Assembly (NCBI GenBank): GCA_964437465.1
Contig: CAYTGI010000007.1
Location: forward strand, 1 to 64,000
DNA: 64,000 bases
Origin: JAGQLF01 sp964437465
Lineage (GTDB): Bacteria > Patescibacteriota > Dojkabacteria > J137
Direction: 5' to 3'
In this document: positions 46,681-56,701 of the stretch, piece after piece
Layout: every line of letters starts with the position of its first letter
How positions within the stretch are numbered: position 1 is the stretch's first letter
The notes under the pieces: generated by a model
The model's database searches: none
What the model saw: the letters and a program-made list of their open reading frames with translations, nothing else
Told to the model about the DNA's origin: nothing
Translations under genes and position numbers: made by a program

Positions 46681-48418
46681 ATATTGGGTTTAATATTTTT
46701 TTAAGCAAAGCTAATTCCTTTACTTTGAAGTAATGACATATTAAGTAGTAGATTAAAAAACCAGGAACAACCGTTATAATTGTTAGAATTAGAAGATTTA
46801 ATGTAGTAGAACCTATAAATCCAGATGTCTCAGCACTTTCAGGAATAGAGTAGCTTAATGGTATCCAAGTTTTATAGGTAAAATACATGAATAGAAACAT
46901 TATAAATGCTGATAAGAATTTCTTTGAAAAATCAAAAAATAATTCTCTTAAATTAATTTTCATTTTCGTATAGTTAAATAAAAGAAGAAGAACAAAAAAC
47001 TCAATTGTATAAGTTATACTCATTGCAAGAGATATTCCCCCAACCCCTGGTCTATAAGCAGGATCAGATCTCACAAATAGATGTGATAAATCCCATTGAA
47101 TCGAAGAGATTGCAAAATTTTCACTATAACTTAAAAAATTCGTCAAAAGTATTGATAGTACTATTACTGATACTAGGCTGAAAATTGATACGACAGATGG
47201 TATTAATGTATCTTTAGCAGCATAGAAAAGACTAAATAAAAACCATCTAGCAGTTATAAACACCAACCCAAATGTAAAGAAAAGTAAAATCCATGCCACT
47301 TGGTATGTCCCTACTAAAGAAAGCTCTGTTCCTGGAATGATACCAAAAAACAATCTAACCAAAGGAACCCTTAAAACCATTATTGTTACAACAAAGGGTA
47401 ATGACATAAAAATAATTTGATTTAAGTTGCTTTTAATCATATCTTTAATTTCATCGTATTTTTTCTTTATAAACATAACTGACAGAGCAGGATATGATGC
47501 ATAGGAAAATGTATAACCAAATAGAGTCGGAATAACTAAATATAGTGATTTAGCGTAAGTTAATGCTGCTGGACCTCCTAGGAACGCAACAGAGATGAAG
47601 CTGTTAATCATCAACCCTATTTGGTCAGAAGCTAATACTATTAATCTAGGAAATCCAAGTTTTAGTATCTCCCGAAGATATTTATCTTTAAAATCAATAA
47701 ATGGATAGTACTTAAATCTTAAGCTAAAAAATAATGGTAAAGGAACAATTAGATGGAAAAATGCACCGACATATACTCCTACAACCAATGCCCAAGGACT
47801 ATAATCCATTATAGGCACTAGAATAAATACAACTGCTAAACGACCGACATTGTAAAAAAGTGGAGATAGCTGAGGTACTATAAATCGATTATAAACATTA
47901 AGACCACTAGAAATAAAAACACTAATTCCAAGAACTAATTGAGGTAGGATTAAAGCTCTCATCATATTGGCTATGTTAGAAAGCTCGGCTGGGGTTGTTA
48001 AGAAATCTGAACCAGTTAGCCTTATTGCTGCAGGGATAAAGTTGTCAGCAAAAATAATAATAATCAAACTAATAGCTGTGAATGCTAATACCGTTACATT
48101 TAAAATAGAACTGTATACTTTGTAAAATTTTTCTTCGCCCTCTTCTTCTTTTGAGCTTATTAAAACAGGAATAATTACCGTTCCAAGAGCACCTACCATT
48201 AGAACAGTAGTTAAAAGTTCTGGAACTGCGTTAGCCACAAGGAACTGATTTAACCTTGAATCTTCAACTCCATAAAATGAGGCTAGAATTAGATTAAAAA
48301 ACTGTCCTAAAATCTTGGTTAGTAATGCTGGAAGCATTAAGATAAATACTGTCTCAAGAATCTTTGTTTGCTCCTTAGTAAGAAGATCTTTTAACTTTAC
48401 AAAATTCTTTTTCACCAT
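46652..48418 (-). CDS. murJ: Lipid II flippase MurJ (MviN-like)
   Basis: The 588-residue polytopic protein has 13-14 membrane helices and matches MurJ/MviN: LTKILGQFFNLILASFYG near the start (a variant of the normal SR.lG..R), and GLNVYNRFIVPQLSPLFYNVG in helix 4-5. It flips lipid II across the membrane for peptidoglycan synthesis. Several MurJ features are weaker than in proteobacteria, so a related MOP exporter cannot be ruled out. Confidence 0.85.
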   Translation of the reverse strand: MVKKNFVKLKDLLTKEQTKILETVFILMLPALLTKILGQFFNLILASFYGVEDSRLNQFLVANAVPELLTTVLMVGALGTVIIPVLISSKEEEGEEKFYKVYSSILNVTVLAFTAISLIIIIFADNFIPAAIRLTGSDFLTTPAELSNIANMMRALILPQLVLGISVFISSGLNVYNRFIVPQLSPLFYNVGRLAVVFILVPIMDYSPWALVVGVYVGAFFHLIVPLPLFFSLRFKYYPFIDFKDKYLREILKLGFPRLIVLASDQIGLMINSFISVAFLGGPAALTYAKSLYLVIPTLFGYTFSYASYPALSVMFIKKKYDEIKDMIKSNLNQIIFMSLPFVVTIMVLRVPLVRLFFGIIPGTELSLVGTYQVAWILLFFTFGLVFITARWFLFSLFYAAKDTLIPSVVSIFSLVSVIVLSILLTNFLSYSENFAISSIQWDLSHLFVRSDPAYRPGVGGISLAMSITYTIEFFVLLLLFNYTKMKINLRELFFDFSKKFLSAFIMFLFMYFTYKTWIPLSYSIPESAETSGFIGSTTLNLLILTIITVVPGFLIYYLICHYFKVKELALLKKILNPIFKFGGLKIK

Positions 48419-48460
48419 TCATTAATCATAGACTAAGTTAATGTACACAAAGCTGTAAAC

Positions 48461-48494
48461 GAAAACAATAGCTTTGATCGAAGCTATTGTTTTC
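48461..48494 (-). terminator. Strong terminator after pnp
   Basis: A perfect 14-bp stem (gaaaacaatagctt / aagctattgttttc) with a six-base loop lies 10 bases past the PNPase stop. The stem has its own A- and U-rich base, and the flank toward the pnp side is TTTTTTTA, so it could work in either direction. Confidence 0.75.
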
Positions 48495-48504
48495 TAAAAA
48501 AAGT

Positions 48505-50640
48505 TTATTTAGGTTGACTAACTCCTTTCATTGTTAAATTAATTCTTCCCTTATCATCAATTTTCATAACCTTGACCTTCACTCGCTGGCCTTCTTTCAC
48601 AATAGTTTTTGGATCCTTCACAAAATCTTCAGACATTTCTGAAACATGTACTAATCCAGAAATAGATTTAGAAACATCAACAAAAGCTCCAAAGTCCATT
48701 AGCTTACCTACTACACCCTCATATTCCTTTCCAATCTCTGCTTCTTCAAACATTTCACCTATACTGTTTTTCAGGAATGACATCTGTGCTTCATTGACAG
48801 CAGAAAGCCTAACTGTTCCATCATCATCAATATCTATATCAGCTGGAGGATTACCGTATGTTTTTGACTGTTCTACTAGCTCTTTGATATTTTTTCCTCC
48901 TGGGCCAATCAGCTCTCCAATTTGATCAGTTTTTATCCTAATAGTCTCGACCTTTGGAGCATTATCAGGTACTGAATCTCTAGACTTATCAATAGCAGCG
49001 TTCATTACACTAAGGACTTGGGCTCTACCCTCTTTAGCTACTTGAAAAGCTTCCTTCAGGATACTAATTGGTACACCTTGAAGTTTATTCTCATATTGAA
49101 TTGCTGTAATTCCATTTTTCGTTCCACAAACTTTAAAATCCATATCGCCATAAAAATCCTCTACTCCTTCGATATCTAGTAACAGTTTATAGTTTTCATC
49201 ATTTTCATCCTCTGTAATTAAGCCAACACCAATTCCCGCTACCTGTTCTTTTAGAGGTACCCCTGCAGCCATCAATGCCATACTTGAAGCACATGTAGCA
49301 GCCATTGAAGTAGAACCGTTTGAACTTAATATCTCAGAAACAACCCGAACAGTGTATGGGAATTCATCAGCTGGAGGAATCATATTCATTAAAGCATTTT
49401 CTCCGATCGCTCCATGGCCAATTTCTCTTCTACCTGGATAATATCTGTATCTACCTGCTTCTCCTGTAGAGAATGGAGGAAAGTTATAGTGATGCATAAA
49501 TGATTTTGTGTCCTCTCCTTCCATATCATCTATCAATAGCTCACTACTTTTTGGAGCAAGTGTAACTATCGATAATGATTGAGTTAATCCTCTTGTAAAT
49601 AAAGCTGAACCATGAACGGTTGGAAGCTCATCTACCGAAGCGGTTAATTCTCTAATATCCATAAGACCACGTCCAGAAACTCTTTTTTCATCTTTCATTA
49701 CTGCCTGTCTCAAAACTTTTCTAGCTAAATAATCCATAGCGTTTCTAACGTCTGTACCATTAAAAGCATCTTCGTCATTTTCATTTGCGAATTTTTCTAA
49801 AGCTTCATCTGTAACCTCTTTCATTTTGTCTAATCTATTAACCTTTTCATCAAACATAGCTACTTGGACATCATCTAGATATTCTTTTATCACAGCTTCT
49901 ATTACTTCTTTTGGAGCTGGAATATTTGGATATTGTTCAGGATCAAGGTTTAAAGTTTTATCAACCTGTCCTATAAATTCACTTTGTTGTTTATTAATGT
50001 TTCTTATTTCTTCATCTGCTCTATCCAAAAGATCTCCCATAATTTCTTCTGGTATCTCTTTACCCCAACCTTCAAAAGATAGAGTTTTTCCATCTACACC
50101 AGAAACAATAAATTTCCCAATATCTTCCTCTCTCTTATTTGCATCTGGATTTATATGGAAGTTATTTTCTTTATCTAAAGAAACTACCACACTTGAGCAT
50201 GGGCCAGCAAAAGGAATACCCGATTGCATTACAGCTAGGCTTGTTCCAAATACTGTTAATGATTGTGGATCATTAATTCCATCGTAAGAAAGTACTGTTA
50301 AAACTACAGACACTGCTCTCTTAAAACTCTTTGGAAATAAAGATCGAATAGAGTGATCAACTTCTCTAGCTTTTATAGTGGCCTCATCACTTGGGTGACC
50401 TTCTCTTTTCTTAAATCTAGAACTTGAAATAATTCCACTAGCATACATTTTTTCAATGTATTCAACAGAAAGTGGGAAATAATCAAGGTCACTATCTTTC
50501 TCATCAACAGTAACCGCAGCAAGTAAAGTCGTTCCACCTACTGTAAGTTTTATTGATCCTTGAGCTTGGAGAGCTAGTTTTCCTGTAGATACTTCTACCT
50601 CTTTACCAGCAATATTAAATATTTTACTTATTTCATTCAT
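48505..50640 (-). CDS. pnp: Polyribonucleotide nucleotidyltransferase (PNPase)
   Basis: Start is placed at ATG 50640; a TTG at 50655 adds five residues. The protein has two RNase PH domains (about 5-230 and 320-550; the second with GRREIGHGAIGENAL and STSMAATCASSMALM), a helical linker, KH (IGELIGPGGKNIKEL) and S1 (GVVGKLMDFGAFVDV). PNPase degrades RNA from 3' ends with phosphate. A small ccca/tggg hairpin lies in the leader (50651-50662). Confidence 0.95.
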   Translation of the reverse strand: MNEISKIFNIAGKEVEVSTGKLALQAQGSIKLTVGGTTLLAAVTVDEKDSDLDYFPLSVEYIEKMYASGIISSSRFKKREGHPSDEATIKAREVDHSIRSLFPKSFKRAVSVVLTVLSYDGINDPQSLTVFGTSLAVMQSGIPFAGPCSSVVVSLDKENNFHINPDANKREEDIGKFIVSGVDGKTLSFEGWGKEIPEEIMGDLLDRADEEIRNINKQQSEFIGQVDKTLNLDPEQYPNIPAPKEVIEAVIKEYLDDVQVAMFDEKVNRLDKMKEVTDEALEKFANENDEDAFNGTDVRNAMDYLARKVLRQAVMKDEKRVSGRGLMDIRELTASVDELPTVHGSALFTRGLTQSLSIVTLAPKSSELLIDDMEGEDTKSFMHHYNFPPFSTGEAGRYRYYPGRREIGHGAIGENALMNMIPPADEFPYTVRVVSEILSSNGSTSMAATCASSMALMAAGVPLKEQVAGIGVGLITEDENDENYKLLLDIEGVEDFYGDMDFKVCGTKNGITAIQYENKLQGVPISILKEAFQVAKEGRAQVLSVMNAAIDKSRDSVPDNAPKVETIRIKTDQIGELIGPGGKNIKELVEQSKTYGNPPADIDIDDDGTVRLSAVNEAQMSFLKNSIGEMFEEAEIGKEYEGVVGKLMDFGAFVDVSKSISGLVHVSEMSEDFVKDPKTIVKEGQRVKVKVMKIDDKGRINLTMKGVSQPK

Positions 50641-50852
50641 GCGTGAAATTCCCAAACCTGGGTAATATTTATTCTATGGAGTAATATTAGCAGTTCACTG
50701 ATTGATGAAAATCAAACAGACAACCGCTAACATTATCTTCCTAATGGATTATAGGACAGTATTCTAGTAATAACAACTTAGACAAATAATATTTTTATTG
50801 TTTTAATATTTTATTATTATAATTCAGAATAATAGTTATTTACTATATATAT

Positions 50853-51245
50853 ATGGATGAGAAGGTAATAAAAATCCTTATTGTTGAAGATGAAACTGCT
50901 CTATCTACAGCTTTGAAAAATGAATTTAAAACTAATGATAAGCTTAAAGTACATACAGCAAGAGATGGTGGTGAGGGTTTAGATCTTGCTAAAAGCGAAC
51001 ATCCAGACTTAATTCTTTTAGACATAATTATGCCAGTTGTTGATGGTATTGAAATGTTAAAAAGACTACGAGAGGATGAATGGGGTAAAACAGCTAGAGT
51101 TGTAATGTTAACTAACTTAGACCCGAACGATCTTCTTGATGCTAATATTAATGAATATAATGTTAGTGAATATATCGTAAAATCTGAGCATGAACTTGAG
51201 GATATTGTTAGAAAAGTAAAAAAAATCCTTGGGTTTCAAGATTAA
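50853..51245 (+). CDS. Single-domain response regulator
   Basis: The 130-residue receiver has ILIVEDETA, phospho-acceptor LILLDIIMP, Thr/Asn in MLTNLDP, and the Lys in YIVKSEHEL. Stand-alone, without output domain, like the proteins at 6742 and 33923; all three share V-K-S at the Lys position. Overlaps hrcA tail-to-tail by 4 bases. Confidence 0.88.
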   Translation: MDEKVIKILIVEDETALSTALKNEFKTNDKLKVHTARDGGEGLDLAKSEHPDLILLDIIMPVVDGIEMLKRLREDEWGKTARVVMLTNLDPNDLLDANINEYNVSEYIVKSEHELEDIVRKVKKILGFQD

Positions 51246-51970
51246 TTGTTGACAACGAACTTTATAGAATCTGAAATGTATTTAACTGCTGATATGACTT
51301 TGTGGTAATTCATTCTATTAGGACCAACAACCGATATAAATCCTTTTGAATCGTTAAAAATAATTTCAGAGAAAATAACAGAATAATTTTTAAATATTTT
51401 TTTACCAGTCTCTTCTTCTCCGATTAAAATATTTACTTCTCCGCTTTTATTATTTTTATTAAATACTTCTGATAATGTGTAATAGTCCTCAAGAATTTGT
51501 AAAATTCTGTGAAGATTGTCCTCCTCTTTCATCTCAGGCAACTCAGTTATATTCGAAAGCCCTGCGTAATAAACGTTATTTTGGATTAAAGCAACCACTG
51601 CATTATCAGTCATCATACTTAAGAAGTTCAGCCCTTGCCTTATTAGATTAGATTTAGATTCTCGCAACTTTACAAGATTTGAAATTACTTCTTCTTTAAT
51701 ATTCGCATCAATATAATTTATTTCCTGATTTTTGATCTTATCTACAAAGAATCTCCAACCTTTTGTTGTTGGAATCCTACCTGCGCTAGAATGCTTTTTG
51801 TAAAGGTAGCCCCTAAATACAAGCTCAGCCATTTCATTACGAATTGTAGCTGAACTTAGCTTAAACTCGTATTTATCTAACAAACTTAAAGAGCCAACAG
51901 CCTCAGCTGTATCTATAAACTCTTTAATGATAGCTTGTAACAGTTTTTGTTGTCTCTCATTAATACTCAT
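51242..51970 (-). CDS. hrcA: HrcA-like heat-shock repressor (short form)
   Basis: The 242-residue protein starts with the HrcA winged helix (RQQKLLQAIIKEFIDTAEAVGS, then SSATIRNEMAELVFRGYL and HSSAGRIPTTKGWRFFV). The rest is a reduced GAF-like domain ending in GPNRMNYHKVISAVKYI. It is about 100 residues shorter than usual HrcA. The operator (CIRCE) and GroEL/DnaK genes are not seen in the window, so its target lies elsewhere. Confidence 0.87.
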   Translation of the reverse strand: MSINERQQKLLQAIIKEFIDTAEAVGSLSLLDKYEFKLSSATIRNEMAELVFRGYLYKKHSSAGRIPTTKGWRFFVDKIKNQEINYIDANIKEEVISNLVKLRESKSNLIRQGLNFLSMMTDNAVVALIQNNVYYAGLSNITELPEMKEEDNLHRILQILEDYYTLSEVFNKNNKSGEVNILIGEEETGKKIFKNYSVIFSEIIFNDSKGFISVVGPNRMNYHKVISAVKYISDSIKFVVNN

Positions 51971-52028
51971 GTAGGTAATTCTACCAAATCACCCAATAAG
52001 TTTTCCAGATTGTTTGAAGAAGCCCAAA

Positions 52029-52304
52029 TTACATTTTTACATATAACGTAAAAGGCCCCATTTCTGTAAAAAATTTTTCAATCTTGTTTGTTGGATGTTT
52101 AGGATAAACAATATATTTCTGACTCATTGCATCTGGATCGTTTGTTTCATCTCTTTTTAAATCAAGATAAACCTCATCTTGCTTACAATTACATTCTTCA
52201 GCAACCTGATCTCTTACATTTTCTAAAAAGTGATTTACTTCGCTCTCTTTCATTCCAGTTTTAAATTTAAGAAGCTCTTCATAAGTTACAAGATCATTAG
52301 TCAT
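52029..52304 (-). CDS. Hypothetical small protein, 91 aa
   Basis: The 91-residue protein has no membrane span. It starts DLVTYEELLKFKTGM and has two Cys (EECNCKQDEV) and a C-terminal beta-like stretch. No family recognised. It lies 58 bases before hrcA on the same strand. Confidence 0.55.
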   Translation of the reverse strand: MTNDLVTYEELLKFKTGMKESEVNHFLENVRDQVAEECNCKQDEVYLDLKRDETNDPDAMSQKYIVYPKHPTNKIEKFFTEMGPFTLYVKM

Positions 52305-52391
52305 TATTAATCGATAACAAATACATTACTAATTTGGGTTTTATACTTGGATAGTTTAGAATAAAAGTAATATATATTCAACATTTCTTGA

Positions 52392-52622
52392 ATGAAAATT
52401 CCCCCAAACAAAATTTCATATAAAGCAATTGCTGAGAAATTAAGACTAGCAAGAGAAGAGACTGGTTTGAAGCAAGAAGAAGTTGCAAAGATTTTAGGGA
52501 GATATCAATCTTATCTTTCTAAAATTGAGAACGCAGAAAGAAAAGTTGGAATTATTGAACTAGTGGAATTTGCAGAATTATACGAGAAAGATTTAGAGTA
52601 CTTTCTTCAACCATTAGATTAA
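52392..52622 (+). CDS. XRE-family helix-turn-helix regulator
   Basis: The 76-residue protein is one Cro/C1-type HTH: EKLRLAREETGLKQEEVAKIL, then YQSYLSKIENAERK, then a closing helix. It overlaps the mutS stop by 9 bases. Regulator with unknown target; no ligand domain. Confidence 0.87.
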   Translation: MKIPPNKISYKAIAEKLRLAREETGLKQEEVAKILGRYQSYLSKIENAERKVGIIELVEFAELYEKDLEYFLQPLD

Positions 52623-55052
52623 TTCTATCTGCTCAGGGCTAATTCCCTTACTTTTGGACTTTTTTAATTGAGATTTCTCAAATTTTTCAAGTATTTGGTC
52701 AGCCTTTTTTGTAACTTTTGGTGGTATTCCAGCAATTTTAGCTACATGAATTCCATAACTTTTATCTGTTCCGCCTTTTTTTATTTTATATTGAAAATTG
52801 ATTTCTTTCTCTCTCTCAAGAACTGAAACATGGTAGTTTTCTAATGACTCATACTTTTTTTCTAATTGGATTAATTCGTGGTAATGAGTGGCGAATAATG
52901 TTTTACTACCTATATCTTCAATAATATTCTCGACTATTGCCCATGCAATTGCTACACCATCATACGTACTTGTTCCTCTCCCAACCTCATCAAGAATAAT
53001 TAAGCTGTCTTTTGTAGCGTTGTTAAGAATGTTAGAGGTTTCTACCATCTCAAGCATAAAAGTCGATTGACCTTTAGCTAGATTGTCAGAAGCCCCTACC
53101 CTAGTAAAGATTCTATCTACGATTTTAAATTCCATAGAATCAGCGGGAACAAAACATCCAATTTGAGCAATCAATGTTATTAATGCAACTTGTCGAATGT
53201 AAGTAGATTTTCCTGACATATTTGGACCAGTAAGAAGATGAAAAATTGATTCATTATTGAATTGAGTTGTATTAGGAATAAAATTGTGTGAAATTTCTTC
53301 AACAACTATATGTCTTCCGTTTTCAATTTTTAAAACATTCTCATCTGTAATCTGAGGCTTCACTAATCTTTTATCTCTAGAGATCTTTCCAAAGTTCAGA
53401 TAAATGTCAATTTCACTAATGTTTTTTGATAGTTGAAGGATTGAAGGCAAATATTTTTGAATTTTTAATAGTAATTCCTTATAAATCCTATCTTCTAATT
53501 CATAAAGTTCATCATTAGCAGAAAAAATCTTGTCTTCTAGTTTTTTTAAATCATCAGTGATATATCTTTCTGCATTTGTTAGGGTTTGTTTTCTTACAAA
53601 GTAATCAGGCACTTTATTTGTATGTGTCTTAGTTACTTCAATGTAATACCCAAATACTTTATTGAAAGACACTTTTAAGCTTGGAATAGAGTTTTCTTCA
53701 CTTTCTTTTTTCTGAATGTCTAAAAGTAGTTCTTTTGTATTGTTTTTTAAATTCCTAAGCTCTTTTATTCTTGGATCGAAATCTTCATTGATCACTTCAC
53801 CTTCACCAATAACAGTTGAAGGTTCCTCAACTAATGTTGCATCTACTAAATTTATAATTTGACTAATATGTGTTTCTTCCTCTAGTGTAGTGAGATATTT
53901 CAATCTTATCGGAATATCTTTCTCTCTAAGTTCTTTTAATATCAAAAGTGACTTTTCTAAACTTTTTTTTAAAACAGAGATATCTTTAGGATTGGCAGAG
54001 TTAAATCCTATCTTGCCAGCAATTCTTTCGAAATCTCCAATATTTTTTAGTTCATTTCTCAAACTTTCAGAAATTATAAGTTGTGAATTAAAATATTCTA
54101 CAGAATCAAGTCGTTCATTGAGCATGTCTTTATTAACAAGTGGATTAATAACCCAGTTTCTCAATAACCTTTGCCCCATAGAAGTTATACATTCATTTAG
54201 AATTGAAAATAAGGTAGCTTTCTGATCTCCGGAAGTATTTAATGGATATAAAATTTCTAAATTCTCAATTGTTTGAGAATCAAGTTGCATATAGTTGGAA
54301 TAGTTGTAAAGCGATACAGAATGAATATGTACTAAGTCTTGTTTATGATTTTCTTTGATATATCTCAAAACTGCTCCAGCTGCAATTATAGTTTGATCAG
54401 AGTCTTCTAATCCAAATCCCTCCAAAGTCTTTACTTTAAAATGATCTTTTAATTCTTGTAAATTATTTTCATGTTTAAAAAAACTATCCTCTTTTTTTTC
54501 AAAACGAGAAATGATCTTAAACTGATTTATATCAAAACTCTCCTGTGTTAATAACTCAGCAGGATTTATTTTTTTAATCTCATTTAAAGCGATAGTTTCG
54601 TTATTGGTATTAAATACTCTAAAAAGTCCTGTTGTTATATCTGCGTAAGCAATCGAATATGTATCTTTATCTTGAAAGATACAAGCTATGTAGTTATTTC
54701 GAGAAGTTTCTAAAGAATCTTCATCAATAATCGTCCCTGCAGTTATTATTTTTGTTACTTTTCGATCGACTAATTGACCTTGCACAGCTTCTTCTACCTG
54801 ATCAGCTATGGCGATCTTTAATCCTTCTTCTACTAGCTTTGGCAAATAATTTTTTAAAGCATGATGAGGAATTCCCGCCATTGGAATTCTCTTCTCACCC
54901 TTCCCTCTTCCGGTAAGAGTTATGCCTAGAATACTAGAAATTAACTCAGCGTCTTCGTTAAATGCTTCAAAAAAATCTCCCAACCGAAAAAGTAAGATCG
55001 CATCAGAGTGATCTCTCTTTAACTCATGATATTGCTTCTGCATTGGGGTCAT
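52614..55052 (-). CDS. mutS: DNA mismatch repair protein MutS
   Basis: The 812-residue protein has the N-terminal mismatch-recognition domain with the F-x-E motif (GDFFEAF, F27-E29), connector, lever/clamp helices, and the ATPase with Walker A GPNMSGKSTYIR, Walker B LIILDEVGRGTSTYDG and the FATHYHEL switch. It is a full-length MutS1. The start ATG overlaps the stop of the small upstream gene (ATGA). MutL is not in the window. Confidence 0.95.
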   Translation of the reverse strand: MTPMQKQYHELKRDHSDAILLFRLGDFFEAFNEDAELISSILGITLTGRGKGEKRIPMAGIPHHALKNYLPKLVEEGLKIAIADQVEEAVQGQLVDRKVTKIITAGTIIDEDSLETSRNNYIACIFQDKDTYSIAYADITTGLFRVFNTNNETIALNEIKKINPAELLTQESFDINQFKIISRFEKKEDSFFKHENNLQELKDHFKVKTLEGFGLEDSDQTIIAAGAVLRYIKENHKQDLVHIHSVSLYNYSNYMQLDSQTIENLEILYPLNTSGDQKATLFSILNECITSMGQRLLRNWVINPLVNKDMLNERLDSVEYFNSQLIISESLRNELKNIGDFERIAGKIGFNSANPKDISVLKKSLEKSLLILKELREKDIPIRLKYLTTLEEETHISQIINLVDATLVEEPSTVIGEGEVINEDFDPRIKELRNLKNNTKELLLDIQKKESEENSIPSLKVSFNKVFGYYIEVTKTHTNKVPDYFVRKQTLTNAERYITDDLKKLEDKIFSANDELYELEDRIYKELLLKIQKYLPSILQLSKNISEIDIYLNFGKISRDKRLVKPQITDENVLKIENGRHIVVEEISHNFIPNTTQFNNESIFHLLTGPNMSGKSTYIRQVALITLIAQIGCFVPADSMEFKIVDRIFTRVGASDNLAKGQSTFMLEMVETSNILNNATKDSLIILDEVGRGTSTYDGVAIAWAIVENIIEDIGSKTLFATHYHELIQLEKKYESLENYHVSVLEREKEINFQYKIKKGGTDKSYGIHVAKIAGIPPKVTKKADQILEKFEKSQLKKSKSKGISPEQIELI

Positions 55053-55315
55053 ATTTCTCTAAATTCAGCGTCTTCTATATCTTGGTCTTTCTGAGAATTA
55101 GTTTTAGACCTTGTTTGTTTTTTACTAAGATTAGCTTCTTTTCGTTGAGCTTTAGCTCTATTAATCAAATCACTAATCATATTCCGTAGAGCTGTTGGTC
55201 CGCTAACTGCTGTTTTACCTTCTAAAGTTCTTCTCATATTATATAAGGCAATTAGTCCCATCAGAATTGGAACAACTATAATTAATGTACATAATAATAG
55301 TATTGTCTCTCCCAT
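55049..55315 (-). CDS. Small membrane protein upstream of mutS
   Basis: The 88-residue protein has one N-terminal span (TILLLCTLIIVVPILMGLIAL) and a charged cytoplasmic tail rich in Lys, Arg and Asp. Its TGA stop overlaps the mutS ATG, so translation is coupled. No family recognised. Confidence 0.55.
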   Translation of the reverse strand: MGETILLLCTLIIVVPILMGLIALYNMRRTLEGKTAVSGPTALRNMISDLINRAKAQRKEANLSKKQTRSKTNSQKDQDIEDAEFREI

Positions 55316-55398
55316 AAGCTACTAATTATACCAAGTAGTTTTTTGAATATGAGTTGTTTTCCATAACTAAATAACACATAACACTCTTACGAGAAGTC

Positions 55399-55619
55399 GG
55401 GGTCTGGGGGTCTTAGCAGTCAAGCATGCGAGTAAGTTAGACTTGCTAAGCCCCCAGGACTTTTTGTATACTTTTTGGTCACAAAAAGTATTATTAAACT
55501 TTTTCTTATCCTGCACTTTTTATAACTAAAAAGTACCAAAAAGTTTTGGGAAGAATTCCAGCCTATCTCTCAGTTACTCTTTGAGGCACGCTTAACAAGG
55601 AGAATTCTCCCCAAACCCC
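55399..55619. repeat. Palindrome-rich noncoding element
   Basis: In the 410-base gap between 55316 and 55726 there is no credible gene. It has an outer inverted pair (ggggtctgggg at 55399 / ccccaaacccc at 55609), an inner imperfect pair (ctgggggtcttagcagtc / gacttgctaagcccccag), a perfect 9-bp hairpin (tactttttg / caaaaagta, 55469-55490), and further actttttg-type copies to 55545. Nested palindromes suggest a small nonautonomous mobile element or a structured RNA. Confidence 0.5.
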
Positions 55620-55726
55620 TCATGTTACTTGTTCTTTATTTTGCTAGTTCGATAAACAAGGTTTAAAAGGACAAAAATTGACTATTTAGGTATTTACTCT
55701 TAATCTATTTAAGACTAAATTAATAC

Positions 55727-56701
55727 ATGGATTTAGAAACATTATCTCTATTTTCACTTATTGCAGTCCTTATCTACGGACTCGTTAAATCCGCAGATCT
55801 AATTGAGGATGGATTTGTCCTACTCGCAAAAAGCTTAAAAATGAATGAATTTTTTATCGGCTTTGTGATTTTAAGTGCTGTTTCAAACTTACCTGAATTC
55901 TCGATAGTGCTTAGCTCAAATAATTTGGTACCAGAACTCTCTGTAGGTAATTTGGTTGGTGGAAGTGTAATAATACTAACACTTGTTATAGGACTGTCTG
56001 TAATAAAATTTGGTGGAATTGAGTTTAAGGGGCGATTTAGGGAGAAAGAAGTAGTTGAAGGATTGTCGGTAATGTCTTTAAGTATTCTCGCTCTATATGA
56101 CGGTAATTTAGAAGTCTACGAATCTCTTGGCTTAATGGGTGCATACATTATTTATGTATATCTAATTCATAATAGATATAAAAATAAGAGAAACACTAAG
56201 GCTACAAAATCAGTTGTAGACTCAAAAAAATTAATGCAAATGTTTTTTAAAGCAGTTGTTGGAAGTATCTTAATACTAGTTTGTTCTTCACTACTAGTCG
56301 ATGTCGTTATAGAGATTGGAGGAAGAATACAACTTAATGAGGCGTTAGTTGGTTTATTTATTCTAGCAATTGGAACTAATATCCCAGAGATTACGATTTT
56401 ACTAAGAGCTAAAAAAGTTAAGCAAAAAAATTTAGCTTTAGGAAACTTTATTGGAAGTGCGACTATAAACGTATTCATTCTTGGCTTACTAGGTATATTA
56501 AGTCAGGGAGTTGATTTAAATGCATCTGGACACTTTATAGTTTTAGTACCCGTGCTAGTAATATTTGCTATGTCTTTGATTGCTTTCCTAGTCTTTAGCT
56601 GGACTGGACATAAGCTTACAAAAACAGAAGGAGCGATGCTTATTGGGTTCTACATCGCTCTTCTTATTGCAGAATTAACTGCTCTACTCTTTAGATTTTA
56701 A
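55727..56701 (+). CDS. Na+/Ca2+ exchanger family (CaCA) antiporter
   Basis: The 324-residue protein has ten or so helices arranged as two alpha-repeats: LSAVSNLPEFSIVLSSN with GNLVGGSVIILTLVIG in the first half, and LAIGTNIPEITILLRAK with GNFIGSATINVFILGLLG in the second. This is the YrbG-like prokaryotic cation/calcium exchanger build. The acidic residues in the alpha-repeats (SNLPE and TNIPE) bind the cations. Calcium or other divalent export driven by a monovalent gradient is the likely role. Confidence 0.85.
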   Translation: MDLETLSLFSLIAVLIYGLVKSADLIEDGFVLLAKSLKMNEFFIGFVILSAVSNLPEFSIVLSSNNLVPELSVGNLVGGSVIILTLVIGLSVIKFGGIEFKGRFREKEVVEGLSVMSLSILALYDGNLEVYESLGLMGAYIIYVYLIHNRYKNKRNTKATKSVVDSKKLMQMFFKAVVGSILILVCSSLLVDVVIEIGGRIQLNEALVGLFILAIGTNIPEITILLRAKKVKQKNLALGNFIGSATINVFILGLLGILSQGVDLNASGHFIVLVPVLVIFAMSLIAFLVFSWTGHKLTKTEGAMLIGFYIALLIAELTALLFRF

